A stretch of 64,000 nucleotides of DNA from Streptomyces sp. YS415 (GTDB lineage: Bacteria; Actinomycetota; Actinomycetes; Streptomycetales; Streptomycetaceae): assembly GCF_023544665.1 (NCBI RefSeq), contig NZ_JAMJFL010000006.1:124001-188000 (forward strand), in the 5' to 3' direction. The translations under genes were made by a program, and so were the position numbers. Positions 8,320 to 17,090 of this stretch are shown here, piece by piece. Position 1 is the stretch's first letter; each line of letters starts with the position of its first letter. The notes beneath the pieces are model-generated. The model saw only the letters and a program-made list of their open reading frames with translations, ran no database searches and was not told where the DNA came from.

Positions 8320-8886
8320 ATGATCACCGTCGAGGATCTCCGGGCCCACCCACTGGACCAGGTGCATCGGTTGATCGAACCCGGACCGGTCATCCTGATC
8401 AGTACGCAGCAGCATGGGACGCCCAACGTCATGACCAACGGGTTCAACATGATGGTGCGCCATGCGCCGCCGCTGATCGCCGCCACCGTCGGCCCGTGGG
8501 ACCACAGCTACACAGCGCTGGTCGAGACCGGCGAATGCGTGATCGCGATCCCCACCGCCGACATGGCCGCCACCGTCGTCGACATCGGCAATTGCTCGGG
8601 CGCCGAGGTCGACAAGTTCCAGCGGTTCGACCTGACGGCCGTGGCGGCGCAGGAGGTCGGGGCGCCGCTCATCGCGGAGTGCCACGCCAACATCGAATGC
8701 CGGGTTGCCGACACACGTCTGGTGGGCCCGTACCACCTCTTCCTCCTCGAACCGGTTCGGGCGTGGACCGACCCCTCGCAGCCGGCTCCGCAACTCCTCC
8801 ACCACCGCGGCGACGGCACCTTCACCGTGGACGGGCCGGTCCTCGACCTGAAGGACCGCATGACCAAGTGGCAGTACCTGCTGTAG
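8320..8886 (+). CDS. Flavin reductase-like FMN-binding protein
   Basis: A 188-residue protein with the split-barrel fold signature of flavin reductases. The segment GPVILISTQQHGTPNVMTNGF and the later PPLIAATVG, TGECVIAIPT and DIGNCSG match FMN-binding reductase domains. Such enzymes reduce FMN with NAD(P)H or carry FMN themselves. The start at 8320 has a GAAGGAG ribosome site. It follows XRE regulator 2 and has the shared promoter motif 109 nt upstream, which places it in the same presumed regulon as SDR 2 and SDR 4. Its stop codon is the first triplet of a long palindrome. Confidence 0.85.
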   Translation: MITVEDLRAHPLDQVHRLIEPGPVILISTQQHGTPNVMTNGFNMMVRHAPPLIAATVGPWDHSYTALVETGECVIAIPTADMAATVVDIGNCSGAEVDKFQRFDLTAVAAQEVGAPLIAECHANIECRVADTRLVGPYHLFLLEPVRAWTDPSQPAPQLLHHRGDGTFTVDGPVLDLKDRMTKWQYLL

Positions 8887-8915
8887 CCAGTTGTTGATGT
8901 ATCAACAACTGGCTA
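8884..8915. promoter_or_regulatory. Perfect palindrome, probable operator for the oxidoreductase gene
   Basis: Two 14-bp arms, TAGCCAGTTGTTGA and its exact reverse complement, separated by TGTA. The left arm starts on the flavin reductase stop codon. The core GTTGATGTATCAAC is AT-rich for this genome and resembles MarR-type operators more than a GC-rich terminator. It lies 48 nt before the next start codon. A weak terminator is the alternative. Confidence 0.55.
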
Positions 8916-8963
8916 GGGTGGTGCCCCGAGCAGGGGAATCCGTCACGGACGCAGGAGACAAAC

Positions 8964-9932
8964 ATGCCCAGAGCGGTCAAGTTCTCGCAGTACGGCGGCC
9001 CCGAGGTGCTGCGGATCCACGATGTCCCGCGTCCGGACCCCGGCCCGGGAGAAGCCGTCGTGCGCGTCGTCGTGGCCCCGGTCAACCCAGGGGAGGCGGG
9101 CATCCGGGAAGGTGTCTTCGCGGACATCTGGCCGGCGCACTTCCCCGAAGGCCAGGGCAACGACTTCGCCGGATGGATCGTCGCCCTGGGCGAGGGAGTC
9201 AGGGACTTTGCCATCGGAGACGAAGTCATCGGCTACCTTCCCCGCGCCGCGCAGGCCGACTACGTCCTCTCCCCGGCCGCCGTCCTCACACCCAAACCCG
9301 CGGACATCCCCTGGGAGGCGGCGGCACCCCTGTCAGCGGTCGGGGTGACCGCATGGGCTGCCGTCCACGCGGTCGACCCCCAGCCAGGGGAGACCGTCGT
9401 CGTGTCCGCGGCCGCCGGGGGCGTGGGATCCCTCGCCGCCCAACTCGCCCGCCTGCGCGGTGCCACGGTCATCGGAACGGCCGGAGCCCACAACGCCGAC
9501 TTCCTCCGCTCCCTGGATGTCGTCCCCGTGCAGCACGGCCCCGGACTCGCAGAGCGCCTGCGCGCGCTGGCCCCGCAAGGGATCGACGCCTACATCGACA
9601 CCTTCGGACAGGGCAACGTCGACACTGCCATCGCCCTGGGCGTCCGACCCCAGCGCATCAACACCATCGCCGACGGCCGTGCCGTAGCCCGTTACGGCGT
9701 GCGCAGCGAGGCACAGGAGGGCTCCTTCTCCCGCGAGGTCGTCGCCGAACTCGCCGCCCTTGTCTCCAAGGGTGCGCTGACCGTGCCCATCAGCGCCGTC
9801 CACCCGCTGGAAGAGGTCCAGGAGGCCTACCGGCAGGTCCAGCGGCGCCACACCCGAGGAAAGATCGTCCTCAGCCTGGTCCCGGACGCCGAGCGCGCCG
9901 CGACAGCAGCTCTGATCAGGACCGGAGCCTGA
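8964..9932 (+). CDS. NADP-dependent quinone oxidoreductase-like MDR protein (no zinc)
   Basis: A 322-residue medium-chain dehydrogenase of the quinone-oxidoreductase group. It has the start KFSQYGGPEVLRI typical of QOR enzymes and a cofactor motif AAAGGVGSLAAQLA near residue 155. The Cys and His zinc ligands of alcohol dehydrogenases are absent. The C-terminus VQRRHTRGKIVL is also diagnostic. It probably reduces quinones or enones with NADPH. The NAD kinase gene begins 38 nt downstream and is likely in the same operon, which would couple NADP supply to this enzyme. A palindrome upstream is the probable control site. Confidence 0.87.
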   Translation: MPRAVKFSQYGGPEVLRIHDVPRPDPGPGEAVVRVVVAPVNPGEAGIREGVFADIWPAHFPEGQGNDFAGWIVALGEGVRDFAIGDEVIGYLPRAAQADYVLSPAAVLTPKPADIPWEAAAPLSAVGVTAWAAVHAVDPQPGETVVVSAAAGGVGSLAAQLARLRGATVIGTAGAHNADFLRSLDVVPVQHGPGLAERLRALAPQGIDAYIDTFGQGNVDTAIALGVRPQRINTIADGRAVARYGVRSEAQEGSFSREVVAELAALVSKGALTVPISAVHPLEEVQEAYRQVQRRHTRGKIVLSLVPDAERAATAALIRTGA

Positions 9933-9970
9933 CCTTCCCACCGACCTCTGCCGGATACCAGGAGGTGCCC

Positions 9971-11035
9971 ATGCCCGTACGGCGTGTAGGACTCATCACC
10001 CACCAGGGGCGAACTGCCGCCAGGGAGGCCGCCGACACCGTTCACGCATGGTGCCGATCGCACGGCATCCGGTGCACCGACATCGACGTATGGGCCAAGG
10101 ACAAGCGCCGACGCACCAGCCGTGCGGAGGCGGAGGCCGCCGGTCACCCGGACCTCGTCGTCACCCTGGGCGGGGACGGCACCTTTCTGCGGGGTGCGCG
10201 CGTCGCCACCATCAGTGGAGCCGCTGTCCTGGGCGTGGATCTCGGCAAAGTCGGCTTCCTCACGGAAGTGCCGGCGTCGGAGGTCACGACGGCACTGCGG
10301 GCCGTGCACGAGGAGCACGCCGTGGTCGAGGAACGGATGACACTGACCATGCGTGCCTCGCGCCCGCTGGAGACACCACCGCAGATGGAAGCACTCCTGA
10401 GATACGGACGCGGCCCGGCGCTGCCTCCTCCCCAGGTGAGGCCGGAGACGACCGAGGGCCGTGGCTGGGGCGTCGCCCTGGACGTCATGGCCCTGAACGA
10501 CGTGGTGCTGGAGAAACTCGCCCGGGACCGGCAGGTCGGCGTCGGCGTCTACATCGCAGGCCGCCTCCTGGCCTCCTACTCCGCCGACGCCCTGGCGGTC
10601 GCCACCCCGACCGGCTCGACCGCCTACAGCTTCGCCGCCGGCGGTCCCGTCCTCTCCCCGCACATGGAGGCGGTCGTCTTCACCCCGATCGCCCCGCACA
10701 TGACCTTCGACCGCAGCGTCGTGGCGGCCCCCGACGAACCCATCGCCCTGCGCGTCCTGCCGAACTCCGGCCAGGCCGCGGTCAGCGTCGACGGCCAACT
10801 GCGCGGCATCCTCGACCCGGGCGACTGGATCGGCGTCTTCCGCGCCCCGCACCGGGTGCGGCTCATCAGGCTGCACCCCACCGACTTCTACGGCCGCCTT
10901 CGTGAGCGCTTCCGCCTCACCGACGCCCCCGCGACAGCGGTCGACGGACAAGCAGCGCCGTTCTTCCGCCCCGAGACCCCGATACCGCCCGACCTCGCCG
11001 AGATGCGCTTGCCGCCGCCCGCAGCGGCACGCTGA
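9971..11035 (+). CDS. NAD kinase (ATP-NAD kinase)
   Basis: A 354-residue protein with the diagnostic GGDGT motif at residues 67-71 and the second conserved block ATPTGSTAYSFAAGGP. It phosphorylates NAD to NADP in the cytosol. It is longer than the roughly 300 residues usual for the housekeeping Streptomyces enzyme: an insertion after MTLTMRAS and a proline/alanine-rich tail account for the difference. The ATG has a GGAGGTG ribosome site. Its position 38 nt after an NADP-dependent oxidoreductase suggests a dedicated, possibly stress-induced, second NAD kinase rather than the housekeeping copy, which normally neighbours recN; recN is not present here. Confidence 0.9.
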   Translation: MPVRRVGLITHQGRTAAREAADTVHAWCRSHGIRCTDIDVWAKDKRRRTSRAEAEAAGHPDLVVTLGGDGTFLRGARVATISGAAVLGVDLGKVGFLTEVPASEVTTALRAVHEEHAVVEERMTLTMRASRPLETPPQMEALLRYGRGPALPPPQVRPETTEGRGWGVALDVMALNDVVLEKLARDRQVGVGVYIAGRLLASYSADALAVATPTGSTAYSFAAGGPVLSPHMEAVVFTPIAPHMTFDRSVVAAPDEPIALRVLPNSGQAAVSVDGQLRGILDPGDWIGVFRAPHRVRLIRLHPTDFYGRLRERFRLTDAPATAVDGQAAPFFRPETPIPPDLAEMRLPPPAAAR

Positions 11036-11316
11036 ACACGCCGGGAACGCTCCTGCCACGGCATTGCCTGCGCAGACCACCAGCAGGGTGAGCGTGGCGG
11101 CCAGTATCGCCGCGCGTAGTCCTTGCGCGGAAGCCGCCGCCGCGGCGGTTGTGGTGCCTTCTGTGATCACACAGAGGGCTGTCCGCCACTGGCCTCACTT
11201 CGCCACTTCTGCGCCACAGGCACGAGAACTTCGTCTCTCACTCAATGAGAATGCCGTCGCGCCGTGACGCCGGCCACGCGCATCCTTCCTGCATTCCACA
11301 GACGGGAGGCGACAAC

Positions 11317-12300
11317 GTGGTCGTACACAACCTGCTGCCCGCGGTTCCCCGGCCCACCCCCACCCTGGCCTTGCGGGTCCGAGCCAAGGACGTCGTCGCG
11401 GACGGCGTCGTGTCCCTCACCCTCGACCACCCCGACGGTGCGCGGCTGCCGGACTGGACACCCGGGGCACACATCGATGTGGTGCTGCCGAACGGGACGA
11501 CACGGCAGTACTCCCTGTGCGGCGACCGCTGGGACCCGTACAGCTACCGCATCGCCGTGCTGCGCGAGCCCGCAGGGCGCGGGGGATCGGTCTACGTGCA
11601 CGACCGGCTGATGCCGGGTGACCGGGTGGGCGTCGGCGGGGCGCACAACCACTTCCCGCTCGTGCCGGCCGATCGCTACCTGTTCATCGCGGGTGGCATC
11701 GGGATCACGCCCTTGCTGCCGATGATCCATCAGGCCGAACTGATGCAGACCGACTGGCAGTTGCTGTACGGCGGCCGCACTCGCGTCTCGATGGCGTTCC
11801 GCGCGGAACTCACGCACGCCTACGGCGAGCGCGTGCGGATCAGCCCTCAGGACGAGTACGGCCTGCTCGACCTGACCGAGTGGCTGCGCGAGCCGCTGCC
11901 CGGGACCAAGGTGTACTGCTGCGGACCGGCCCCTCTCCTGACCGCCGTCCAGGACGCGTCCGCTCACTGGCCCGAGCACAGCCTGCGTACCGAACGGTTC
12001 GCCGCCACCGACCGGCCCGAGCCCGTGCGCCGGACGCCGTTCGAGGTGGAGCTGCGGCGCACCGGCCGTACGGTCACCGTCACCCCGGACGTCTCCGTGC
12101 TGCACGCCGTGCGCGAGGCCGGCGCCGAGGTGCTGTCCTCCTGTGAGCAGGGAACCTGTGGCACCTGTCTCGTCCCGGTGCTGGACGGAACCCCCGACCA
12201 CCGCGACGCGGTCCTGGCCGCTCACGAACGCGCGGCAGGCGACTGCATGATGCCCTGCGTGTCCCGCTCGCACTCCGACCGCCTGGTCCTGGACCTCTGA
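11317..12300 (+). CDS. Ferredoxin-fused flavoprotein reductase (PDR/VanB type), P450 partner
   Basis: A 327-residue protein made of an oxidoreductase FAD/FMN domain (RQYSLCG flavin motif), an NAD-binding domain (AGGIGITPLLPM, then YCCGPAPLL) and a C-terminal plant-type [2Fe-2S] ferredoxin with CEQGTCGTC plus a fourth Cys about 30 residues later. This is the phthalate-dioxygenase-reductase/VanB layout. The GTG at 11317 has a GGGAGG ribosome site; in-frame codons further upstream do not. The cytochrome P450 gene starts 98 nt downstream, so it probably passes NADH electrons to that P450. Confidence 0.88.
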   Translation: MVVHNLLPAVPRPTPTLALRVRAKDVVADGVVSLTLDHPDGARLPDWTPGAHIDVVLPNGTTRQYSLCGDRWDPYSYRIAVLREPAGRGGSVYVHDRLMPGDRVGVGGAHNHFPLVPADRYLFIAGGIGITPLLPMIHQAELMQTDWQLLYGGRTRVSMAFRAELTHAYGERVRISPQDEYGLLDLTEWLREPLPGTKVYCCGPAPLLTAVQDASAHWPEHSLRTERFAATDRPEPVRRTPFEVELRRTGRTVTVTPDVSVLHAVREAGAEVLSSCEQGTCGTCLVPVLDGTPDHRDAVLAAHERAAGDCMMPCVSRSHSDRLVLDL

Positions 12301-12398
12301 GCGTCCGGAACCGGCGGCCGACCCGAGCCGCGTGCCGCCGGACTTCCGAAGCAGTTGCCTCGAACAACCACGCCCCGCACACGTTTCATGGAGCCGCC

Positions 12399-13616
12399 AT
12401 GACCGAGACAACAGCCGTTCCCGCGTCGCCGCCGATCAGCGACGCCGACCCGTTCGCCCCCGACCACCTGGCCCACCCCGAGCCGCTCCACCAGCACTTG
12501 CGCGAAGCCGGTCCCGTCGTCCGCCTGTCCCGCTACGACGTCCACGCCCTCGCCCGGTACCAGGAGGTGCATGCCGCCCTGGTCGACTGGCAGACCTTCC
12601 AGTCCGGGGCCGGCGTCGGCCTGGCCAACTTCCGTCACGAGAAGCCGTGGCGCCCGCCGAGCCTGCTGCTGGAGGCCGATCCGCCCCACCACGACGCGCC
12701 GCGCCGCGTACTGCGCGACATCCTCGCCCCGCTCGCCCAGCGCCGACTGCGGGAGTCGTGGCAGACGGTCGCCGAGGAACTCGTCGATACGGTACTGGCC
12801 GACCAGGGGCCGGAGTTCGACGCCTTCGACGCCTTGGCGAAGGCGTTCCCCTTGCGGGTCTTCCCGGACGCCGTCGGTATCCGCCCGGACGGGCGGGAGA
12901 ATCTCCTGCCCTACGGCAACTTGGCCTTCAACGCCTTCGGACCGCGCAACGATCTCGTCGAAGCCGACGCGCACCGGGTGGGAGAACTGTCGGCCTGGGT
13001 GAACGCCCAGTGCGCCCGCGAGGCGCTGAGCGAGGACGGCTTCGGGGCGCGGATCTGGGCCGCCGCCGACCGCGGCGACCTCACCCACGCGCAGGCGCCT
13101 CTGGTGGTGCGCTCGCTGCTCACCGCCGGGGTCGACACCACCGTGCACGGACTGGCGGCGGCGCTGTACGCCTTCGCCACGTATCCGGAGGAGTGGCAGC
13201 GGCTGCGCGCCCGTCCGGAGCTGGCGCGGGTGGCGTTCGACGAGGCGGTGCGCTGGCAGTCGCCGGTGCAGACGTTCTTCCGCACCGCCACCCGCGACGT
13301 CGACATCGCGGGTACCCGCATCCCCGAGGGCGGCAAGATCCTGATGTTCCTGGGGGCCGCGAACCGTGACCCGGAGCGCTGGAGCGACCCCGACCGCTTC
13401 GACCTCACCCGCGACCCTTCGGGTCACGTCGGCTTCGGCATGGGCATCCACCAGTGTGTCGGCCAGCATGTCGCACGGCTGGAGGCTGAGTCCCTGCTGA
13501 CCGCCCTCGCCCATCGAGTCGACCATCTTGAACTCGTCGGGCCGCCGCGACGTCACCTCAACAACACCCTGCGCTCCTGGGCCGCGTTGCCCGTGCGCAT
13601 CCGGCCGGCTGGTTGA
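12399..13616 (+). CDS. Cytochrome P450, CYP199-like para-substituted benzoate O-demethylase
   Basis: A 405-residue soluble P450. It has the I-helix AGVDTT (243-248), the ExxR pair E282/R285, and the heme loop FGMGIHQCVG with axial Cys353. The segment EKPWRPPSLLLEADPPHH and the later FNAFGP, SPVQTFFRT and NNTLR closely resemble my recollection of CYP199A4, a 4-methoxybenzoate demethylase. There, an Arg and a Ser of the WRPPS stretch hold the benzoate carboxylate; the equivalents here are R85 and S88. Demethylation would release formaldehyde, and the next two genes are formaldehyde-handling. The family call is strong; the substrate is inferred. Confidence 0.88.
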   Translation: MTETTAVPASPPISDADPFAPDHLAHPEPLHQHLREAGPVVRLSRYDVHALARYQEVHAALVDWQTFQSGAGVGLANFRHEKPWRPPSLLLEADPPHHDAPRRVLRDILAPLAQRRLRESWQTVAEELVDTVLADQGPEFDAFDALAKAFPLRVFPDAVGIRPDGRENLLPYGNLAFNAFGPRNDLVEADAHRVGELSAWVNAQCAREALSEDGFGARIWAAADRGDLTHAQAPLVVRSLLTAGVDTTVHGLAAALYAFATYPEEWQRLRARPELARVAFDEAVRWQSPVQTFFRTATRDVDIAGTRIPEGGKILMFLGAANRDPERWSDPDRFDLTRDPSGHVGFGMGIHQCVGQHVARLEAESLLTALAHRVDHLELVGPPRRHLNNTLRSWAALPVRIRPAG

Positions 13617-13670
13617 CCACCGGAAACCTTTCACCCACCGCACGCAACACCACACGAGAGGACCTTCACC

Positions 13671-14756
13671 ATGCCCCAGCACGTACGCGGTGTCGTCGCC
13701 CGCGCCAAGGGCGAACCGGTACGCGTAGAGACGGTCGTGATACCCGACCCCGGCCCGGGGGAGGCGGTGGTGAGGGTGCAGGCGTGCGGCGTCTGCCACA
13801 CCGACCTGCACTACCGGGAAGGCGGCATCAACGACGACTTCCCCTTCCTCCTCGGCCACGAGGCGGCCGGTGTCGTCGAACAGGTCGGACCCCACGTGAC
13901 CGACGTGGCCCCCGGCGACTTCGTCATCCTCAACTGGCGTGCGGTGTGCGGCCGTTGCCGCGCCTGTCGGCGGGGGCGCCCGCAGTACTGCTTCGACACC
14001 CACAACGCACGGCAGAGGATGACCCTCACCGACGGCACCGAGCTCTCACCGGCCCTCGGGATCGGTGCCTTCGCCGAAAAGACGCTCGTCGCAGCCGGAC
14101 AGTGCACCAAGGTCGACCCGGCCGCTTCCCCGGCCGCCGCGGGGCTGCTCGGCTGCGGCGTGATGGCGGGCATCGGTGCCGCGATCAACACCGGGGAGGT
14201 GGGCAGAGGCGACACCGTGGCAGTCATCGGCTGCGGCGGTGTGGGTGACGCGGCCGTGGCCGGCGCACGACTGGCTGGGGCGGCGAAGGTCATCGCCGTC
14301 GACATCGACGACCGCAAGCTGACCACTGCCCGCTCCCTGGGCGCCACGCACACGGTCAACTCCCGCACCGCCGACCCCGTCCAGGCGATCCGCGACCTGA
14401 CCGGCGGCTTCGGCGCCGACGTCGTGATCGAGGCCGTAGGCCGCCCGGAAACCTACCGGCAGGCGTTCTACGCCCGCGACCTGGCCGGCACCGTCGTCCT
14501 GGTCGGCGTGCCCACCCCCGAGATGAAGCTCGAACTGCCGCTCCTGGACGTCTTCGGCCGCGGCGGGGCGCTGAAATCCTCCTGGTACGGCGACTGCCTG
14601 CCGTCCCGCGACTTCCCCATGCTCATCGACCTCTACCTCCAGGGCCGCCTGGACCTGGACGCCTTCGTCAGCGAGACCATCGCCCTGGACGAGGTGGAGG
14701 ACGCCTTCGCCCGCATGGACAAGGGTGACGTCCTGCGCTCGGTGGTGATCCTCTGA
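13671..14756 (+). CDS. S-(hydroxymethyl)mycothiol dehydrogenase (mycothiol-dependent formaldehyde dehydrogenase)
   Basis: A 361-residue zinc alcohol dehydrogenase of class III type. The catalytic zinc region has GVCHTD (C42) and GHE (H63, E64). The structural zinc site has four cysteines at 93, 96, 99 and 107. The NAD motif GCGGVG lies near residue 190. Length and sequence fit the mycothiol-dependent enzyme (AdhE2/MscR), which oxidises the formaldehyde-mycothiol adduct. It follows the P450 by 54 nt, and its stop overlaps the start of an MBL hydrolase gene. The same dehydrogenase/MBL pair occurs in Mycobacterium tuberculosis (Rv2259/Rv2260), which supports the formaldehyde role. Confidence 0.85.
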   Translation: MPQHVRGVVARAKGEPVRVETVVIPDPGPGEAVVRVQACGVCHTDLHYREGGINDDFPFLLGHEAAGVVEQVGPHVTDVAPGDFVILNWRAVCGRCRACRRGRPQYCFDTHNARQRMTLTDGTELSPALGIGAFAEKTLVAAGQCTKVDPAASPAAAGLLGCGVMAGIGAAINTGEVGRGDTVAVIGCGGVGDAAVAGARLAGAAKVIAVDIDDRKLTTARSLGATHTVNSRTADPVQAIRDLTGGFGADVVIEAVGRPETYRQAFYARDLAGTVVLVGVPTPEMKLELPLLDVFGRGGALKSSWYGDCLPSRDFPMLIDLYLQGRLDLDAFVSETIALDEVEDAFARMDKGDVLRSVVIL

Positions 14757-15388
14757 TGACCGGCCTGCGCATCCAACGCGTGGTCACCTCGGGCGTCTTC
14801 ACGCTGGACGGCGGCACCTGGAACGTCGACAACAATGTCTGGATCGTCGGCGACGACCGAGAAGCTGTGGTCATCGACGCCGCCCACGATGCCGACGCCG
14901 TCGCCGAGGCCGTCGGTGACCGGCAGCTGACCGCCATCGTGTGCACGCACGCCCACAACGACCACGTCAACGCCGCCCCGGCGCTGGCCGCGGCCACCGG
15001 CGCGCCGATCCTGCTGCACCTGGACGACCGGCTGCTGTGGAAGCACACCCACCCCGGCCGTGACCCCGACGGCTACCTCTCCGACAACCAGCGCCTCGAG
15101 GTGTCCGGCACGCGGCTGCGGGTGCTGCACACCCCGGGACACACGCCGGGAGCGATCTGCCTGCACCTCCCGGAGCTCGACACCGTCTTCACCGGCGACA
15201 CCCTCTTCGCGGGCGGCCCGGGAGCGACAGGGCGGTCGTACTCGGACTTCCCCACCATCATCCGGTCGATCCGCGACCGCCTGCTGGTGCTGCCCGGCAC
15301 CACCGCGGTCCGCACCGGGCACGGCGCGGACACCACGATCGGCGACGAGGCGCCGCACCTCGCGACCTGGATCGCCCGGGGCCGGTGA
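14756..15388 (+). CDS. MBL-fold metallo-hydrolase, probable S-formylmycothiol hydrolase partner
   Basis: A 210-residue metallo-beta-lactamase-fold protein with the metal motif THAHNDH (H65, H67, D69, H70), then HTPGHTPG and FTGDTLF. It is of glyoxalase II type, which hydrolyses thioesters of low-molecular-weight thiols. The ATG overlaps the TGA of the mycothiol formaldehyde dehydrogenase by one base, so the two are translationally coupled. It probably hydrolyses S-formylmycothiol to formate and mycothiol, but the thioester substrate is inferred from context only. Confidence 0.85.
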   Translation: MTGLRIQRVVTSGVFTLDGGTWNVDNNVWIVGDDREAVVIDAAHDADAVAEAVGDRQLTAIVCTHAHNDHVNAAPALAAATGAPILLHLDDRLLWKHTHPGRDPDGYLSDNQRLEVSGTRLRVLHTPGHTPGAICLHLPELDTVFTGDTLFAGGPGATGRSYSDFPTIIRSIRDRLLVLPGTTAVRTGHGADTTIGDEAPHLATWIARGR

Positions 15389-15530
15389 CTTCCCGGCCGC
15401 GGCTAGAAACGTGAGGGGATGTGCCGGTGTCGGGACCGTGCTCCGCGGCAGGCGCATGATCGGATCGGATCGCAGCGATCGGGCGGCGGCGGGGCGGCAG
15501 CTGCCAGGGTTGGAGTCGAAAGGAGGCCTT

Positions 15531-16400
15531 ATGATCTCGGCACTCAACCAGCTCGTGGATCTCGTCGAGGAGCACCTCGCCGAGGAGCTCGACGTCGACC
15601 GGCTGGCCGGATCCCTCGGCACCACCGAGTACCACCTGCGAAGGATGTTTTCGTCGCTGGCCGGCATGCCGCTGTCGGAGTACGTGCGGCGGCGCCGCAT
15701 GACCGTGGCCGCCGCCGACGTCGTCCGCGGCGAGGGTGACCTGCTGGGCATCGCCGTCCGGTACGGATACGGCTCGAGTGAGGCGTTCGGACGCGCGTTC
15801 CGGGCGGTCCACGGCGCCGGCCCCAGTGACGTACGCCGCGATGGAGGCCCCTTGCGTACACAACCGCTGCTCAGGTTCCGCCTGACCGTCGAAGGGAGCA
15901 CCCCCATGGACACCCGCCTCGTAGACCGCCCCGCATTCCGGCTGGCCGGACACGCAACCCGGGTTCCGCTCATTCATGAGGGCATCAACCCGCACATCCA
16001 GGAGCACATCGCAGCGCTGCCGCAGGAGGAGCATCTGCGACTGAAGGCCCTCAGCGACACCGACCCCGCGGGTCTGCTGCAGGTCAGCGCCGACGTCGAC
16101 CCTGACGGCAGGGAAGGCACCGAACTGACCTACCTGCACGGGGTTGCTCTCAGCGGGGACACTCCGGTCCCGGACGACCTCGACGCCATCGAGGTACCGG
16201 CCGGCATGTGGGCGGTCTTCCGCATCAGCGGACCGTATCCGCAGGCGCTGCAGACGACCTGGGCCGCGACCGCGACGGAATGGTTCCCCTCCAACCCGTG
16301 GCGGCTGCGACCGGGGCCTTCCATCGTCGCCATCCTCGATCGCGCCGACGATTTCAGCACCGCGACCTGCGAGCTGTGGCTCCCCGTCGAACCGGCGTGA
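15531..16400 (+). CDS. AraC-family regulator with GyrI-like effector domain
   Basis: A 289-residue protein. The N-terminal 105 residues hold two AraC helix-turn-helix units (VDRLAGSLGTTEYHLRRMF, then IAVRYGYGSSEAFGRAFRA). The C-terminal 165 residues form a GyrI/AraC-binding effector domain (VEGSTPMDTRLVDRPAFRLAGHATR, and the ending TATCELWLPVE). This N-HTH/C-effector order is as in Rob and SoxS-like multidrug regulators. The ATG at 15531 has a perfect AAAGGAGG site; other in-frame ATGs lie upstream without one. It follows the demethylase operon by 142 nt in the same direction and may sense an aromatic ligand, but no direct evidence links them. Confidence 0.87.
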   Translation: MISALNQLVDLVEEHLAEELDVDRLAGSLGTTEYHLRRMFSSLAGMPLSEYVRRRRMTVAAADVVRGEGDLLGIAVRYGYGSSEAFGRAFRAVHGAGPSDVRRDGGPLRTQPLLRFRLTVEGSTPMDTRLVDRPAFRLAGHATRVPLIHEGINPHIQEHIAALPQEEHLRLKALSDTDPAGLLQVSADVDPDGREGTELTYLHGVALSGDTPVPDDLDAIEVPAGMWAVFRISGPYPQALQTTWAATATEWFPSNPWRLRPGPSIVAILDRADDFSTATCELWLPVEPA

Positions 16401-16459
16401 CGTCACGTCTGCCGCGCTGGCAAGGTCGCCCACGGAGAAGCTGCCGATAGCGTGCGGGT

Positions 16460-17047
16460 ATGACGATCACGGGGAAGCGACGGGTCCTGTACCGGCAGGG
16501 CAGCGGATTCTGGCGGATGACGGCGAAGTGGGTCCTGGTCTTCGGCGTCCTGTACCTGCTGGACGGCGGGCTGGTTCGGTCATGGGGCGACGCTCTGGTC
16601 TGGCCGCTGATCGGAATCCTGCTGTGGGTGCCGTTCGGGATCGGCGTCGTCTGGTACCCGAAGAAGGACCAGCGCGTCCAGCTGACGGCGCGTGAAGTGC
16701 GGGTACGGCGCAAGCGGCTACCGATGGAGAAGGTGAACCTGCTGCACGTCGCCCGGCTGTGGCTGGAGGACCGGTCGACGGCGGACGACCAGCCGGTGTC
16801 GGAGTGGGCGCGGCGCGACCGGGTGGTGTGGGTGCCCCTGAAGGACGGCCGGGCGTTCGGCGTGGAATTCCGCGACCCGGCCGCCTTCGCCAAGGTCTTC
16901 GGTGCCTTCGCCGTGGCGGCGTGCGGCGGGCCCGACCTCGTCCGCGCGAGGGCCGCAGCGGAGACCTACCCGGATCCGCTCCCCATGCGGCGCCGCCCGT
17001 CCGGCCAGAGGGACTCCTGGCCGGACCTCCTGGACGTCTTCAACTGA
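16460..17047 (+). CDS. Conserved membrane protein of unknown function, PH-like
   Basis: A 195-residue protein with two hydrophobic segments (about residues 22-37 and 46-64) and then a soluble part rich in basic and beta-forming residues (VQLTAREVRVRRKRLP, VVWVPLKDGRAFGVEF) that looks like a bacterial PH-type domain. I do not recognise a specific family. The ATG has no ribosome site but lies six bases after a TAGCGT hexamer, so it is probably leaderless. It converges on the metallophosphoesterase gene with a 43-nt gap. Function unknown. Confidence 0.7.
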   Translation: MTITGKRRVLYRQGSGFWRMTAKWVLVFGVLYLLDGGLVRSWGDALVWPLIGILLWVPFGIGVVWYPKKDQRVQLTAREVRVRRKRLPMEKVNLLHVARLWLEDRSTADDQPVSEWARRDRVVWVPLKDGRAFGVEFRDPAAFAKVFGAFAVAACGGPDLVRARAAAETYPDPLPMRRRPSGQRDSWPDLLDVFN

Positions 17048-17090
17048 CCCCGGACCGTCGACGATCGCCGCAAGAAGGGCCTGCCCACTG

